Positions 51,841 through 64,000 of a stretch of 64,000 nt of DNA are shown piece by piece. The stretch lies in the NCBI GenBank assembly GCA_916048095.2, contig OU696578.1, positions 4,949,826 to 5,013,825 on the forward strand. Reading direction: 5' to 3'. Source of the DNA: Sacculina carcini (lineage: Eukaryota > Arthropoda > Thecostraca > Sacculinidae). The notes beneath the pieces were generated by a model. That model was not told the origin of the DNA. It searched no databases and saw nothing but the letters and a program-made list of their open reading frames with translations. The first letter of the stretch is position 1, and each line of letters begins with the position of its first letter. Position numbers and translations under genes: made by a program.

Positions 51841-53960
51841 TACAGGAATAAAGTACAATTATGCCGGATCAAATATGGATGGGCTTAAAAGATACTTCGC
51901 GGGCATTGATTGGAGTGAGCTCTTGGAAGCCAAAAACATACAAACAAGAGAAGTACACGATTTTGAAACATGTATATATCACTGGAGTAGAGCAATTCGT
52001 GCCTGTCATTAAGCAGAGACTGGAATTAAACAATCCTGGTTCAACAAGGTATGCAACAATGCTAGGAATATAAAAGGAAGAGCCTGGAGCAAAATAAGAA
52101 AGAGAAACACAGAAGAAACTGAAAGAAGTACAATATCGCGAGGAATTAGTATGTATATTTACGACGGCAAGAACAAATGAAGAATGAAAAAGATATTCTG
52201 AACAAGTGTCACAAAGAGCCGAAATTGTTCTACAAATATATAAACAGCAAGCTCAAGCGGAAAGTCAAAATCGATGAATTCCTCACAGAAGATGGATTAT
52301 GTGACGATGCAAGAAAATGAGCGAAATTTTGAACAAACAGTTCCAAGATGTTTTCACAAACGGATCTGAGTTTACATGCAAAGAAGTACCATCCAAGACA
52401 CCACCATTGAAAAGAGTACGATTGGTCAAGAGTGACATACTGCGAAGGCTAAGTGAATTGGATGGCAGGAAATCAGTTGGGCCAGATGAAATATCAGGAA
52501 TGATATTGAAAGTGTGCAGAGGGCAATTAATCGAGCCTATTTACAACATATTTAAAAGTAGTTTAAATGCAGGCAAAGTTTCCAACGATTGGAAGCAAGC
52601 ATGGATTGCACCAATATTGAAAAGTGGTGCAAGGAATAATCCAAGGAACTATAGACCCATATCATTGACATGTGTACTCTGTAAGATATGTGAGGGCATC
52701 ATAAGTAATGGGTGGACTATCTGGAAAATCACACAATTTTGTCTGAAAAACAGTATGGCTTCAGAAGAAAAGTGTTGTGTCAAACAAACTTGTTGAACTT
52801 TTACTCAAAAGTCACTGACAACCTACAGGAAAGGGATGGACGGGTGGATTGTATCTACCTAGACATGAAAAAAACCTTCGACAAAGTGGCAATAACTAGG
52901 TTGCTATGGAAACTGAAGTATGTTGGAGGTATTGAGGGAAGGTTGCATGAGTGGATGGAGGACTATCTGACTGACAGGAGGATGTGCACGAGTGTGAGAG
53001 GCGTAAGATCAGCATGGGGAAAAGTTAGTAGCGGTGTGCCACAGGGGTCGGTATTGGGCCCAACTATGTTTTTGATTTATATAAATGATATATTTGAAGG
53101 TATATAGAATTATATGAGTCTATTCGCTGATGATGCAAAATTGATGAAGAAAGTGAGATCCAAGGAAAACTGCAAACTGCTGCAAAAGGACCTAGACCAA
53201 ATTCATAAATGGAGTATAGATTGGAATATGGAATTCAACTATATGAAATGCCATCACATGAAACTCGGAAAGAGTAAATATCGCCCGAGCTACGAATATA
53301 ACATAGGAGGACATTAAATAGAAGAGGTGGATGAAAAAAGGACCTGGGTATAATTTTTCAGAATAATTTATCATGTGAACGACACATGAGGCAAAGTAGT
53401 AAGTATGGCGTATCAAACAATAGCGCAAATTAGAACAGTATTTAATTATTTAGATTGCAAAACACTAAAAAAAATTATGGTTGCTATAATAAGACCCAAG
53501 TTAGAGTACTCTGGACCTGTGTGGACGCCATACAAAAAGAAAGATATAGCCAAATTAGAGAAGAATAAAAAATATTTTCGAAACTGATCCCAGAATTAGA
53601 GAAATTACGATATGAAGACAGACTAAAAAGACTTGGCTTGAAGACACTGCAAGAAAGGAGAGAGAGGAGATTTAATAGCGGTTTTCAAGTACTTAAATGG
53701 GTATGACACAGGATTTAACATTTCGGAATACAAACAAAAAAAAGGAAGACGAGGGCACAACAGGAAACTAAAGAAAACGAGATGCCGCAGCGACTTGAGG
53801 AAATATGGCTTCCCGTTTAGGTGCATTACCAAGTGGAATTCTTCAAGCAATGGTGTTGTGGGGGCGCCAACCATAAGTTCCTTTAAGCCGTTGCTGGACA
53901 AATGTGTCAATTGAGACGGGAACGCTCGAGCCATGCTCATCTCCCGTAAATTCAACTCGG
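51841..53960 (+). pseudogene. CR1-like LINE, 3' part (reverse transcriptase), downstream of Helitron 2
   Basis: Continues the frame from 46527 with MDGLKRYFAGIDWSELLEAK (51875), the linker usual after the endonuclease. The RT domain follows: SVGPDEISGMILKVC (about 52470), NPRNYRPISLT (52640), QYGFRRK (52750), [11 protein letters not shown] (52856, first catalytic Asp), [12 protein letters not shown] (53030) and LFADDAKLM (53120, FADD catalytic pair), then MEFNYMKCHHMKLGK. A late RLGLKTLQERR and a W-N-S-S-S-type segment lead to the 3' end GGTGAGAACA near 53960. Frameshifts lie within 52700-52800 and after about 53310, with a TAG at 53105-53107. This is one degenerate copy, closest in style to CR1/L2 clades. 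Confidence 0.85.
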
Positions 53961-54109
53961 TGAGAACAACTCGGAGAGAACATATGCACACGCATGCATA
54001 CATAGACTAGCATATGAGAAGTGGAGCACACAAATAACTATGAAAACCCTACGCTACACGAAAACCACAATCGCATCCAACACACGCAAACATGCACAAG
54101 CACAGCGAC
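53961..54109. other. CA/CATA-rich junction between two LINE remnants
   Basis: Short CA-, CATG- and CATA-rich sequence following the CR1-like LINE end and preceding a fragment of the nuclease-bearing LINE. No gene. Confidence 0.5.
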
Positions 54110-54318
54110 TACACGCCGGAACGTGCCGGCGCTGCCATTTCGTGTCGCTGGCAATCGAGACAGACGGCGTGACGGGGTCATCGCTGGACTAGCTTATTAA
54201 ACCCGTGGATCGTGAGATTACACTGAGTTCGAGGCAGCCGCCAGAGACGGCCTGTCTCCGGCAGCGTATTAGCTTGGTCGTTATTCGCGGCAACATTGTC
54301 GCCATAATATTTGAGTGA
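54110..54318 (+). pseudogene. Nuclease-bearing LINE 3' fragment, copy 3
   Basis: The frame reads HFVSLAIETDGVTGSSLD, stop, LIKPVDREI, PPETACLRQRISLVVIRGN, and ends at TGA about 54318. It matches the last 65 or so residues of copies 1 and 2 (VTLAIETTGVMGASLDD...EAAWRQRISLAVIRGN). It is truncated just upstream and carries an in-frame stop. Confidence 0.8.
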
Positions 54319-54465
54319 TACCTATGTGTGCACGTGCTTGTAAACATACGTGCGTTTACCACATTTGCATGCACACGTATACGCATACAAATATTGAGCT
54401 CCTCTGGAAAGAATTAAGCCGCGTAATAGCCTTATTGTTCATCTTTCTATATATCCAGAAAAATT

Positions 54466-54845
54466 ACCGTAAACCCCTAACGACATCTCTAAAAGAACGG
54501 CACTTTGGGAGAAAAATAGGAAAAATAGAATGGCACTCTCTAATAGAACATCGCCTTTAATTATACTATTTGTCACCTTTAATTATACGTCACGTTAATG
54601 AATTATGTTTGGCAATAGCTATGACTAACTAATTTGATTAGTGAATTTTATTAGTTTGCTGTTAAGTAATCATCCTATATTTGTTAATTTTGTTAAATTA
54701 ATATGTCTACGTTACCTGGTCCATTTTTCATCCATAAAATATACCGTATCTTCTCTAAATTCTAACCAGCTAGTGAAAAAATAGAGCGGCATCCTCTAGT
54801 TGAACGGCATCTGTAAATGAACGGCACTACGGGGTTTTTACGGTA
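54466..54845. mobile_element. TA-flanked MITE with TACCGTAAA ends
   Basis: The left end TACCGTAAACCCCTAACG and the reverse complement of the right end TACCGTAAAAACCCCGTAG form TIRs at TA dinucleotides. Inside, motifs such as GAACGGCA recur near both ends. It shares only the TACCGTAAA start with the 4400/58928 family, so it is probably a sister family of mariner/Tigger type. Confidence 0.7.
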
Positions 54846-55221
54846 TATTCCAGGGTTTAAAAAAACGGTTTTCTCTCTCAAAAAACGGTAAAAAAACCAT
54901 GTTTTTAAAAAAAAACAGAAAAACATTATTCTTTTGGTCTATTTGGTTTTTTCAACTTTGCACCCACAAATCAAAAAAAGATTGTACCATGCTATTTAGT
55001 ATATAGTTAAACATATTTTAGTACCTCTTACCAAAAGTTTTTTAAATATTTGTATAAAAAAAATCCTAAAAATGTACACACAGGATCTTGAATTTCACCT
55101 TGTGGCATCTACAGACAACGGAAGTTTTAAACCGCTTCCAATTGCGAAAACAGTCGAATTTAAACACCCACATATGTTTGCAAAGTCCAAATCCAAATAC
55201 CCAGTGGCCTTATTTATGAAA

Positions 55222-56058
55222 ACTATACCATTTACAAGTCAATTTGGCAAAAGTGAAAATCAATTTGGCAAAAGTGAAATTCAATTTGGCAAAAGTGAAA
55301 ATCAATTTGGCAAAAGTGAAAATCAATTTGGCAAAAGTGAAAATCAATTTGGCAAAAGTGAAAATCAATTTGGTAATTCTTACAAATTTAGGTGGTAGTC
55401 GCATTGATAATGCATAATCACATTGTTTATTAGTGTTTTATTAACAAATTTATTACTCATGCAAATGATATCAATTAATGTTTTATGTTTAAGAATATAT
55501 ATAGTTTAAGAAGCTGCCATGTAGGGATATATTTGTTGATGAAGTCCATTATATTTGCATCAAAATGATCTTTTAAGTGATTTGGATTAGCTCCGATTCA
55601 AGGTTAATAATAGAATAAACTATACATTTTACAATTTCATTTGTCCCAATTGAAATCAAAATTGTCCCAGCTAGAACCACAATGTATGTTATTGATTTTA
55701 CATTAAATATCAAATTTAGTTGTTGTTAGTACATTTCATTGTATTTCACATGAACAACTTAGCATTAGTCGTAAAACACAGATATTTACTACTTACTATG
55801 TACTATACAATTATGTGCTATGGTATGTACTACAATTACAATGCAGATATGTACCGTAATTACTTACTTTATGAGGAACTCTATCAGCCAATATAGCAAT
55901 GTCAGCGTATATACCACCAGCGCGTGCACTTAAATTCTAGCAACAAAGCAAGATATCACAACTCAACACAATCACAACGCAACATGGCCCACTAAAACAC
56001 CTGCACTAACAAACACGCACGAACGTTCTGTGCAAACAACTGCCCCATGGCGCGCACT
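55222..56058. repeat. Left arm of the giant palindrome
   Basis: Begins ACTATACCATTTACAAGTCA, then six 21-bp units of CAATTTGGCAAAAGTGAAAA plus T (55240-55365), then about 690 bp of unique sequence, ending AACTGCCCCATGGCGCGCAC. The reverse complement is at 56428-57286. Identity looks above 90% by eye. Confidence 0.9.
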
Positions 56059-56125
56059 CTATCAGCCAATATATCAATGTCAGCGTATAGTCACTGTGCT
56101 CGGAGAGCACTCGCGAGCAAATCGT

Positions 56126-56180
<55 letters not shown>

Positions 56181-56427
56181 CAAACACATCTACAGAAACA
56201 TCACACTTTCAGAGACGGTACAATCCAGCTTATGGCAAGTGTTCTGGCATCACGTGCGAATAGCGCTTGTCGTTGCTAGCCATCTGTACTATGTTTAATA
56301 TAGTACGGTATATATTTTTGTATATGGTGTCTATTTGTGTGTGCGAGGTAGTGTGAGTGTATGTATGTTGTATGCACGTGCTATGAGCGAGCAGGGGGAT
56401 ACAGGGGGTGGGGCAGTGCGCGCCATA

Positions 56428-57286
56428 GGGCAGTGCGCGCCATGGGGCAGTTGTTTGCACAGAACGTTCGTGCGTGTTTGTTAGTGAATGTGTTTCAGTG
56501 GGCCATGTTGCGTTGTGATTGTGTTGAGTTGTGATATCTTGCTTTGTTGCTAAAATTTAAGTACACGCGTTGGTAGTATATACGCTGACATTGATATATT
56601 GGCTGATAGAGTTCATCATAAAGTAAGTAAATACGGTACATATCTGCATTGTAATTGTAGTATATACCATAACACATAATTGTAAAGTACATAGTAAGTA
56701 TTACATATCTCTGTTTTACGAATAATGTTACATTGTTCATGTGAAATACAATAGAATGTACTGATAACAATTAAGTTTGATATTTAATGTAAAATCAATA
56801 ACATACATTGTGGTTCTAGCTGGTACAATTTTGATTTCAATTGGGACAAATGAAATTGTAAAATGTATAGTTTATTTATTATTAACCTTGAATCGGAGCT
56901 AATCCAAATCACTTAAAAGATCATTTTGATGCAAATATAATGGTCTTCATCAACAAATATATCCCTACATGGCAGCTTCTTAATCTATATATATTCTTAA
57001 ACATAAAACGTTAATTGATATCATTTGCATGAGTAATAAATTTGTTACTAAAACACTAATAAACAATATGATTATGCATTATCAATGCGACTACCACCTA
57101 AATTTGTAAGAATTACCAAATTGATTTTCACTTTTGCCAAATTGATTTTCACTTTTGCCAAATTGATTTTCACTTTTGCCAAATTGAATTTCACTTTTGC
57201 CAAATTGATTTTCACTTTTGCCAAATTGAATTTCACTTTTGCCAAATTGATTTTCACTTTTGCCAAATTGACTTGTAAATGGTATA
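56428..57286. repeat. Right arm of the giant palindrome
   Basis: Begins GTGCGCGCCATGGGGCAGTT and ends with seven full 21-bp units in reverse (57117-57265), one more than the left arm, then TTGACTTGTAAATGGTATAG. The unit-number difference explains the 21-bp difference in arm length. Confidence 0.9.
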
Positions 57287-57779
57287 GTGACTAAAAATCG
57301 TTTTGTCCATGGAAGTTAATTCATGTTTGTTTTCAGAGTAAATATAGTTTTTTAACGCAGAGGTATCTAAAAATAGTGTTTTTTATAGAAACTCAAATCT
57401 TTTGTCGTACAAATTTAGGATTTATCATAACTACCAACTACAATGCTTCTCCAGCAGAAACCAAAAAATGTTCATAAAAATGTTTCCCATATCGTGAAAC
57501 CCTAAAAATCATGTCAAAAAGTAATATTTATGAAGATTTAGAACTGCATTAATGAACTTATTTACCAATTCAGAAAATATTTGATCATTCCTATATGAGA
57601 AAAATCATTTCCGTCAAAAAACCCAATTTAAAAAAAAAGTTTTTTTAAGAAAAAAACACCTGGTTTAAACCATGATTTAAGCCAAACAAACCCTGCTATA
57701 TTCCCACTATGTGCCCGGAAACAAACATCACATTTAGCGAATCGGGTTCGTTTCGCCCCATAGATTCGACCTCAGCTCG

Positions 57780-58215
57780 TTAGGAAAGGATAGACAACTG
57801 CATACGGACATACACATCTTCAAAATCACGTGACGATGATAGAAAGTCAAAGGTCGTTTACAAAATGTATACCTGGACTGAAACCACTGAATTATGAGCA
57901 GAGATTTAAAAAAATGACTTGCCAACGCTAGAAGAAAGAAGAAAAGAGATGCCATGTGGAAAAAACAATTCAACATTAGGAAGTGTCCAAAATATCAAAA
58001 TCTACCAACAACAGACATGCCAAGAAACTATTACAAAAAAGAATAATACGGGATATGAAAAATATAGTTTTCCATATAGAGCAATATAAGATTGGAATAA
58101 GTTACCGGCCAATGTCACAAACAAAAATACTATCAAAGGATTTAATGACTCATTCGATTTACGGAAGGCGGGACAGACGAGCTGACTCAGTCCTGCGCAC
58201 TACAATTCAGTGAGA
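57780..58215 (+). pseudogene. CR1-like LINE 3' fragment, copy c
   Basis: Follows copy b (42770-43196) closely: ATACCTGGACTGAAA..ATTATGAGCAGAGA, then a GAATAAGTTACCGGCCAATG block (the W-N-K-L-P-A-N region), then GGACAGACGAGCTGACTCAG and the end CAATTCAGTGAGAACACACA. Frames are broken. It sits about 85 bp downstream of the palindromic hAT element. Confidence 0.7.
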
Positions 58216-58927
58216 ACACACACATACAAATGTAATACTTCTTCGCTCGGTGATGAGTACCATAGGTAAATGACATGAAAACCTCCAGAATAATTGAACC
58301 AAAGGGCAATTATTATTAACATTAAGAAATAATACATTACGTGGTATGGTGATATTTAGTTAAAAAGTATGTTATGAAAGAATCTTTAAATGTGTGAGTA
58401 CGTTTGTACGCGTACTTGTCCGTTCAAGCGTGTGTGTGTGTGTGTTCATCTGTTTGTCTATGTATGTGCGTGTGTGTACGTGTGTGTATGTATCAAGGAC
58501 TACTATTATACTATTTATTATTTACTCAACAGTAATTGGTGTGTATTTCTGTGAGTGGGTGTGTGCGTGAATGTGTATGGGTGTATGTGTGTATTTGAGA
58601 ATGTGAGCGTGTATGCGTACATGTGTACGCTAATGTGTGAACGTTTGTGCGTGGAAGTGTATGTATGTGTGTCTAGCTAGCACACCTGTAGCAGGTGTGT
58701 GTGATCTGTGCCGGTATCGCGCGCGTGTTGCGTCAGTGATCTAATTTGCTGGTTATAATGGTCAGTGATGACTGTCTCAACAGCCACTGTGCATGCCATA
58801 GCTGCCTCCTTGCCCATCAACGCTGTTCCTACACACACACACACGTGGGTGTGCAAGTAGATTAGTATCTATTATAATTGATTATATATAATTATTATCT
58901 TTGATTGTATAATTTTGAATATATAAA
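58216..58927. other. AT- and TG-rich intergenic DNA
   Basis: 58385-58680 is dense in TGTGTG, TGTATG and TACGTG units. No gene seen. Confidence 0.6.
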
Positions 58928-59284
58928 TACCGTAAATGATGTTATTATCCGACATGCCGGATTATTTTCCGACCCCCCCCTGCGTATGGTGCCGGATTAT
59001 AAGAACCTGCCGGATTATTTTTGGTCACTCCGCACGGTAGGATTGCGCAAAAACTGTAACACAAAAATAGTGAACTGGTAACAGGGACGAGAGAAGACGC
59101 GTATCTCCACAGTGTATTGTTCTGTGTAGTAATCGCCCATTGCTAAATAAACCGTTGCTGAACTATAACTGAATCGTGGCTGCATTTCCAATAAGCCTTC
59201 CAGGAAGTGCCGGATTATTTTTCAACCCATACCTGAGGGTGCCGTATTATTAGAGCCTGTCGGATTAATAGAGCATTTACGGTA
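58928..59284 (+). mobile_element. TA-flanked MITE (mariner/Tigger-like), copy B
   Basis: Starts TACCGTAAATGATGTTATTA and ends TAATAGAGCATTTACGGTA. The interior matches copy A (4400-4802) in reverse: GCGTATGGTGCCGGATTAT, CACTCCGCACGGTA, TTGCGCAAAAACTG, GAACTATAACTGAATCGTGG and CCAGGAAGTGCCGGATTAT. It is 46 bp shorter than copy A. Confidence 0.85.
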
Positions 59285-60053
59285 TATTATCATACGATCA
59301 TTATTATCCAATTACAGTACAGTTGCAAGCGAAAATAATTTACATTACAGTATTATCAATTACAATATTACATTACACTAATACAACTATAGTTGATAAC
59401 GAAACTGATTGTTGAATGTTAATATTATTGTCAAATATAGTACATTGTGTTGAAATAGCTCCACCGTGGAAGCCAGTCTATGAGTGTGCTTGACACTACA
59501 CATGGTGTATGTGTGTATATGTATAGTGCTTTCAAATACTGTATATGTTATTGTGTACTTATCATAGGACAATAAAAGAAAAAACAAACAAAACATACAC
59601 ATACAAACATACATAAAAAATAGTTTCCCAAATAGTTGTGTCGACATTTGGAATATTGTTGAGGATACAATTGTTCTGCACACCCAAAACGATAACAAAA
59701 AAAAGACTAAAAATTTTATCTTATATTTCGTCGCATTGTGCATCTGGGCATTTAACTTCTGCTATTGATGACTTGATGAACTGATATACATTAGCTGTTA
59801 GTATTAGTATTATTATTAGTAATTACAGACAAATGCAGTGGCATGGGATGAGTGCAAGCACTATTACCACCATGCACTGGTCCCAAGGTACCAATAATGT
59901 TCAATAGCTAAAGACAGTTTGAGAAATGCGAGTTGAGTATGTGCCCCCGAGCACAACCCGAGCAACACCCAACAACTCAACCCGAACAAGAAGGGCAACC
60001 ACACAATTACACATGTCAAATCATTCACAAAATAAATCACACACACACACACG

Positions 60054-60085
<32 letters not shown>

Positions 60086-60820
60086 TTCACAACGTGAAAG
60101 ACGGACAAAGAGGGAGAGAGCAAAAAGGAAATTACACCTTATATTCATCGCTAGTATAAACAATGTTCTCTAAGATATAATAAGACTTCAACAAGATAAA
60201 TTTCTAAGATATGAGCGTAGTGACGGGGAGAGTTTATTGTAAATACGGGGTCCTAAGATAGAGAGACAGCGATTATAGTGCGATTGTCTAGAGGGAAAAG
60301 CAGGTTCCACTAAGAGACGAGAATCATCAGATGACTTAAGTGTATGAGTAGATTTTTAAAGGACAGAAGCTCAAATATATAAGAGGGCTTACGAAGAATA
60401 AGAGTAGAATGGATGATTAAGCAGACACGGTAGTCAATAAGTGCCTTAATAGGGAGAAGTCCAAAATTTTGAAGAAAGGGAGAGACATGAGATCCACATG
60501 ATATTTGAGACACACACACACACAGACACACACACACACACTACAAATACCCACGCCCACACATTCATAAACACACCAATGCGCTACACAAACTACAACA
60601 TAAATGAATATTCAATCGTGCATTTCCAATTGTTGCACATGGGATTGCATTGCAATGAGATGGGAATTGCAATTTGCGTTGATCCTGCGATCCTTTTTCT
60701 TTTAGATTCAACTGGATTAAGCAAGTGAGGCACATTGAGACATGTTTCTCAATGAGACAAATGCAAGCTTAGATCAGGTGAGGTTTTGATATAGTTTACA
60801 TTTATCTCAACATATTTTCA
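59285..60820. other. AT-rich intergenic DNA with CA repeats
   Basis: No gene. GGACAATAAAAGAAAAAACA at 59568 followed by CATACA repeats resembles a retroposon tail. CA microsatellites lie at about 60037-60085 and 60510-60540. Confidence 0.5.
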
Positions 60821-60902
60821 ATATGTGGGATATTACTTTGGATATTTTTGGCTCCATATTTTTGTGAATCCTCTTAATTAATTAGCGAAATGCAAAGTGC
60901 AA

Positions 60903-60945
<43 letters not shown>

Positions 60946-60994
60946 ATATACAAATCATTATATAAATATTGATATATATGTATATATATATATA

Positions 60995-61074
<80 letters not shown>

Positions 61075-61162
61075 TCTTAATTGCACTTTGCATTTCGCTA
61101 ATGAATTAAGAGGATTCACAAAAATATGGAGCCAAAAATATCCAAAGTAATATCCCACATAT
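60821..61162. repeat. 86-bp inverted repeat around TA-rich core
   Basis: Arm 60821-60906 (starting ATATGTGGGATATTACTTTG) is the reverse complement of 61077-61162 with a single mismatch (AATTAATTAG versus AATTCATTAG). The 170-bp core is TA repeats. It ends 9 bases before the Tigger 5' terminus. It would extrude or snap back readily. It may be a fold-back MITE or an inverted duplication formed at the TA tract. Confidence 0.92.
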
Positions 61163-61171
61163 TTATATATA

Positions 61172-63638
<2,467 letters not shown>

Positions 63639-63739
63639 TTATAATTATCACGAGAAATTAACCATTTGCGCAAATCTCAGCATTATTATTAGGAAAATTA
63701 AAACACACAAGCGTAAGCTAAATGAACAAACGCACAACC

Positions 63740-63862
63740 GTCATGGGTGTGCGGAACAATGCTAGAAGTGCGGTTTAATCAAGCAGTATTGGGTGAGAGA
63801 AGGGACAACAGTGGGCTTGCCGACAACACAGTCTGATCCTCACTCATCTCCTGTACACTACA
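63740..63862 (+). pseudogene. CR1-like LINE extreme 3' end, copy d
   Basis: A frame reads KQYWVREGTTVGLPTTQSDP and HSSPVHYN before TAA 63865-63867, resembling the last residues of CR1-like ORF2 (FK..LD.YW...). TCATCTCCTGTACACTACAA parallels the end of the LINE at 53930-53960 (TCATCTCCCGTAAATTCAAC). CACACA follows immediately. Confidence 0.5.
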
Positions 63863-63889
63863 ACTAATGAACACACACACATACACCTG

Positions 63890-64000
63890 CGCCAAGCATG
63901 AAGCCGGCGACATTCCAGAGTGGCACCAGTACGGTGGGTCTGGCACGATATCGTGGCAGCAACTGTTCAAATGTGGCCCTGTGATGTTTCTCCTGCTCCC
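63890..64000. other. GC-richer terminal stretch, unassigned
   Basis: The last 110 bases are clearly more GC-rich than the surroundings, as are the two real coding islands and the nuclease-LINE copies. This could be the edge of a coding or LINE segment that continues outside the window; too short to identify. Confidence 0.25.

Larger units (their letters stand above)
54851..57695. mobile_element. hAT-like element containing a giant palindrome
   Basis: The ends CAGGGTTT...AAACCCTG are flanked by GTATATTC (54843-54850) and CTATATTC (57696-57703), an 8-bp duplication with one mismatch. Most of the element is two inverted arms (55222-56058 and 56428-57286) around a loop of about 370 bp holding a CA repeat (56127-56173). 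No transposase frame was found; the 108-codon frame at 55072-55398 is a translation of the tandem repeat plus flank. The short TIR makes the superfamily call tentative. Confidence 0.6.

Noticed and set aside
55240-55365. CRISPR-like array of 21-bp repeats
   Set aside because: Head-to-tail repeats without spacers, in animal DNA, mirrored in the palindrome's other arm.

Overview
This window is eukaryotic DNA from an invertebrate animal. The evidence is a split aminergic receptor gene with GT/AG splice sites, very long CA, TA and TG microsatellites, and many families of animal-type mobile elements (APE-type LINEs, a nuclease-bearing LINE, Helitrons, hAT, Harbinger, Tigger, piggyBac, a tRNA-derived SINE). 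An arthropod or a lophotrochozoan such as a mollusc would fit; the sequence does not decide. There is no operon structure, rRNA, CRISPR or functional tRNA gene.

Only two loci look like host genes. A histamine H1-like class A GPCR lies on the plus strand, with exons at 10063-10153 and 11627-12822; the exon(s) for the N-terminus and TM1 are not in view. An intronless 379-codon gene at 22620-23759 on the minus strand encodes a secreted protein. It seems to follow the DNase I (endonuclease/exonuclease/phosphatase) fold but has lost the catalytic residues.

The rest is mostly mobile DNA. 1-9130: a LINE fragment, two copies of a LINE with a C-terminal nuclease domain wrapped in CA repeats, a TA-flanked MITE, and a broken multi-copy orphan gene cut by a SINE. 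10302-10633: a hAT MITE with a perfect 8-bp target duplication inside the receptor intron. 15648-20251: a non-autonomous Helitron inside a TA microsatellite. 28171-30431: a three-level nest (hAT containing hAT containing LINE). 33474-34857: a Harbinger-type MITE. 34916-36500: a second hAT-B copy. 39418-41167: a piggyBac pseudogene. 42770-45014: a LINE tail and two SINE copies. 46292-53960: a CR1-like LINE whose reading frame is interrupted by a second Helitron (46528-51840); taking the Helitron out at A/T rejoins the LINE frame exactly. 54466-57695: a MITE abutting a hAT-like element built around a palindrome with arms of about 840 bp. 57780-59284: a LINE tail and a MITE. 60821-63537: an 86-bp near-perfect inverted repeat next to a nearly intact Tigger element.

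The best candidates for something undescribed are the Helitron family with its arrays of 3'-end-like hairpins, the giant-palindrome hAT, the repeated pairing of truncated LINEs with CA microsatellites, and the DNase I-like pseudoenzyme. All family assignments come from reading motifs by eye; no search was run.
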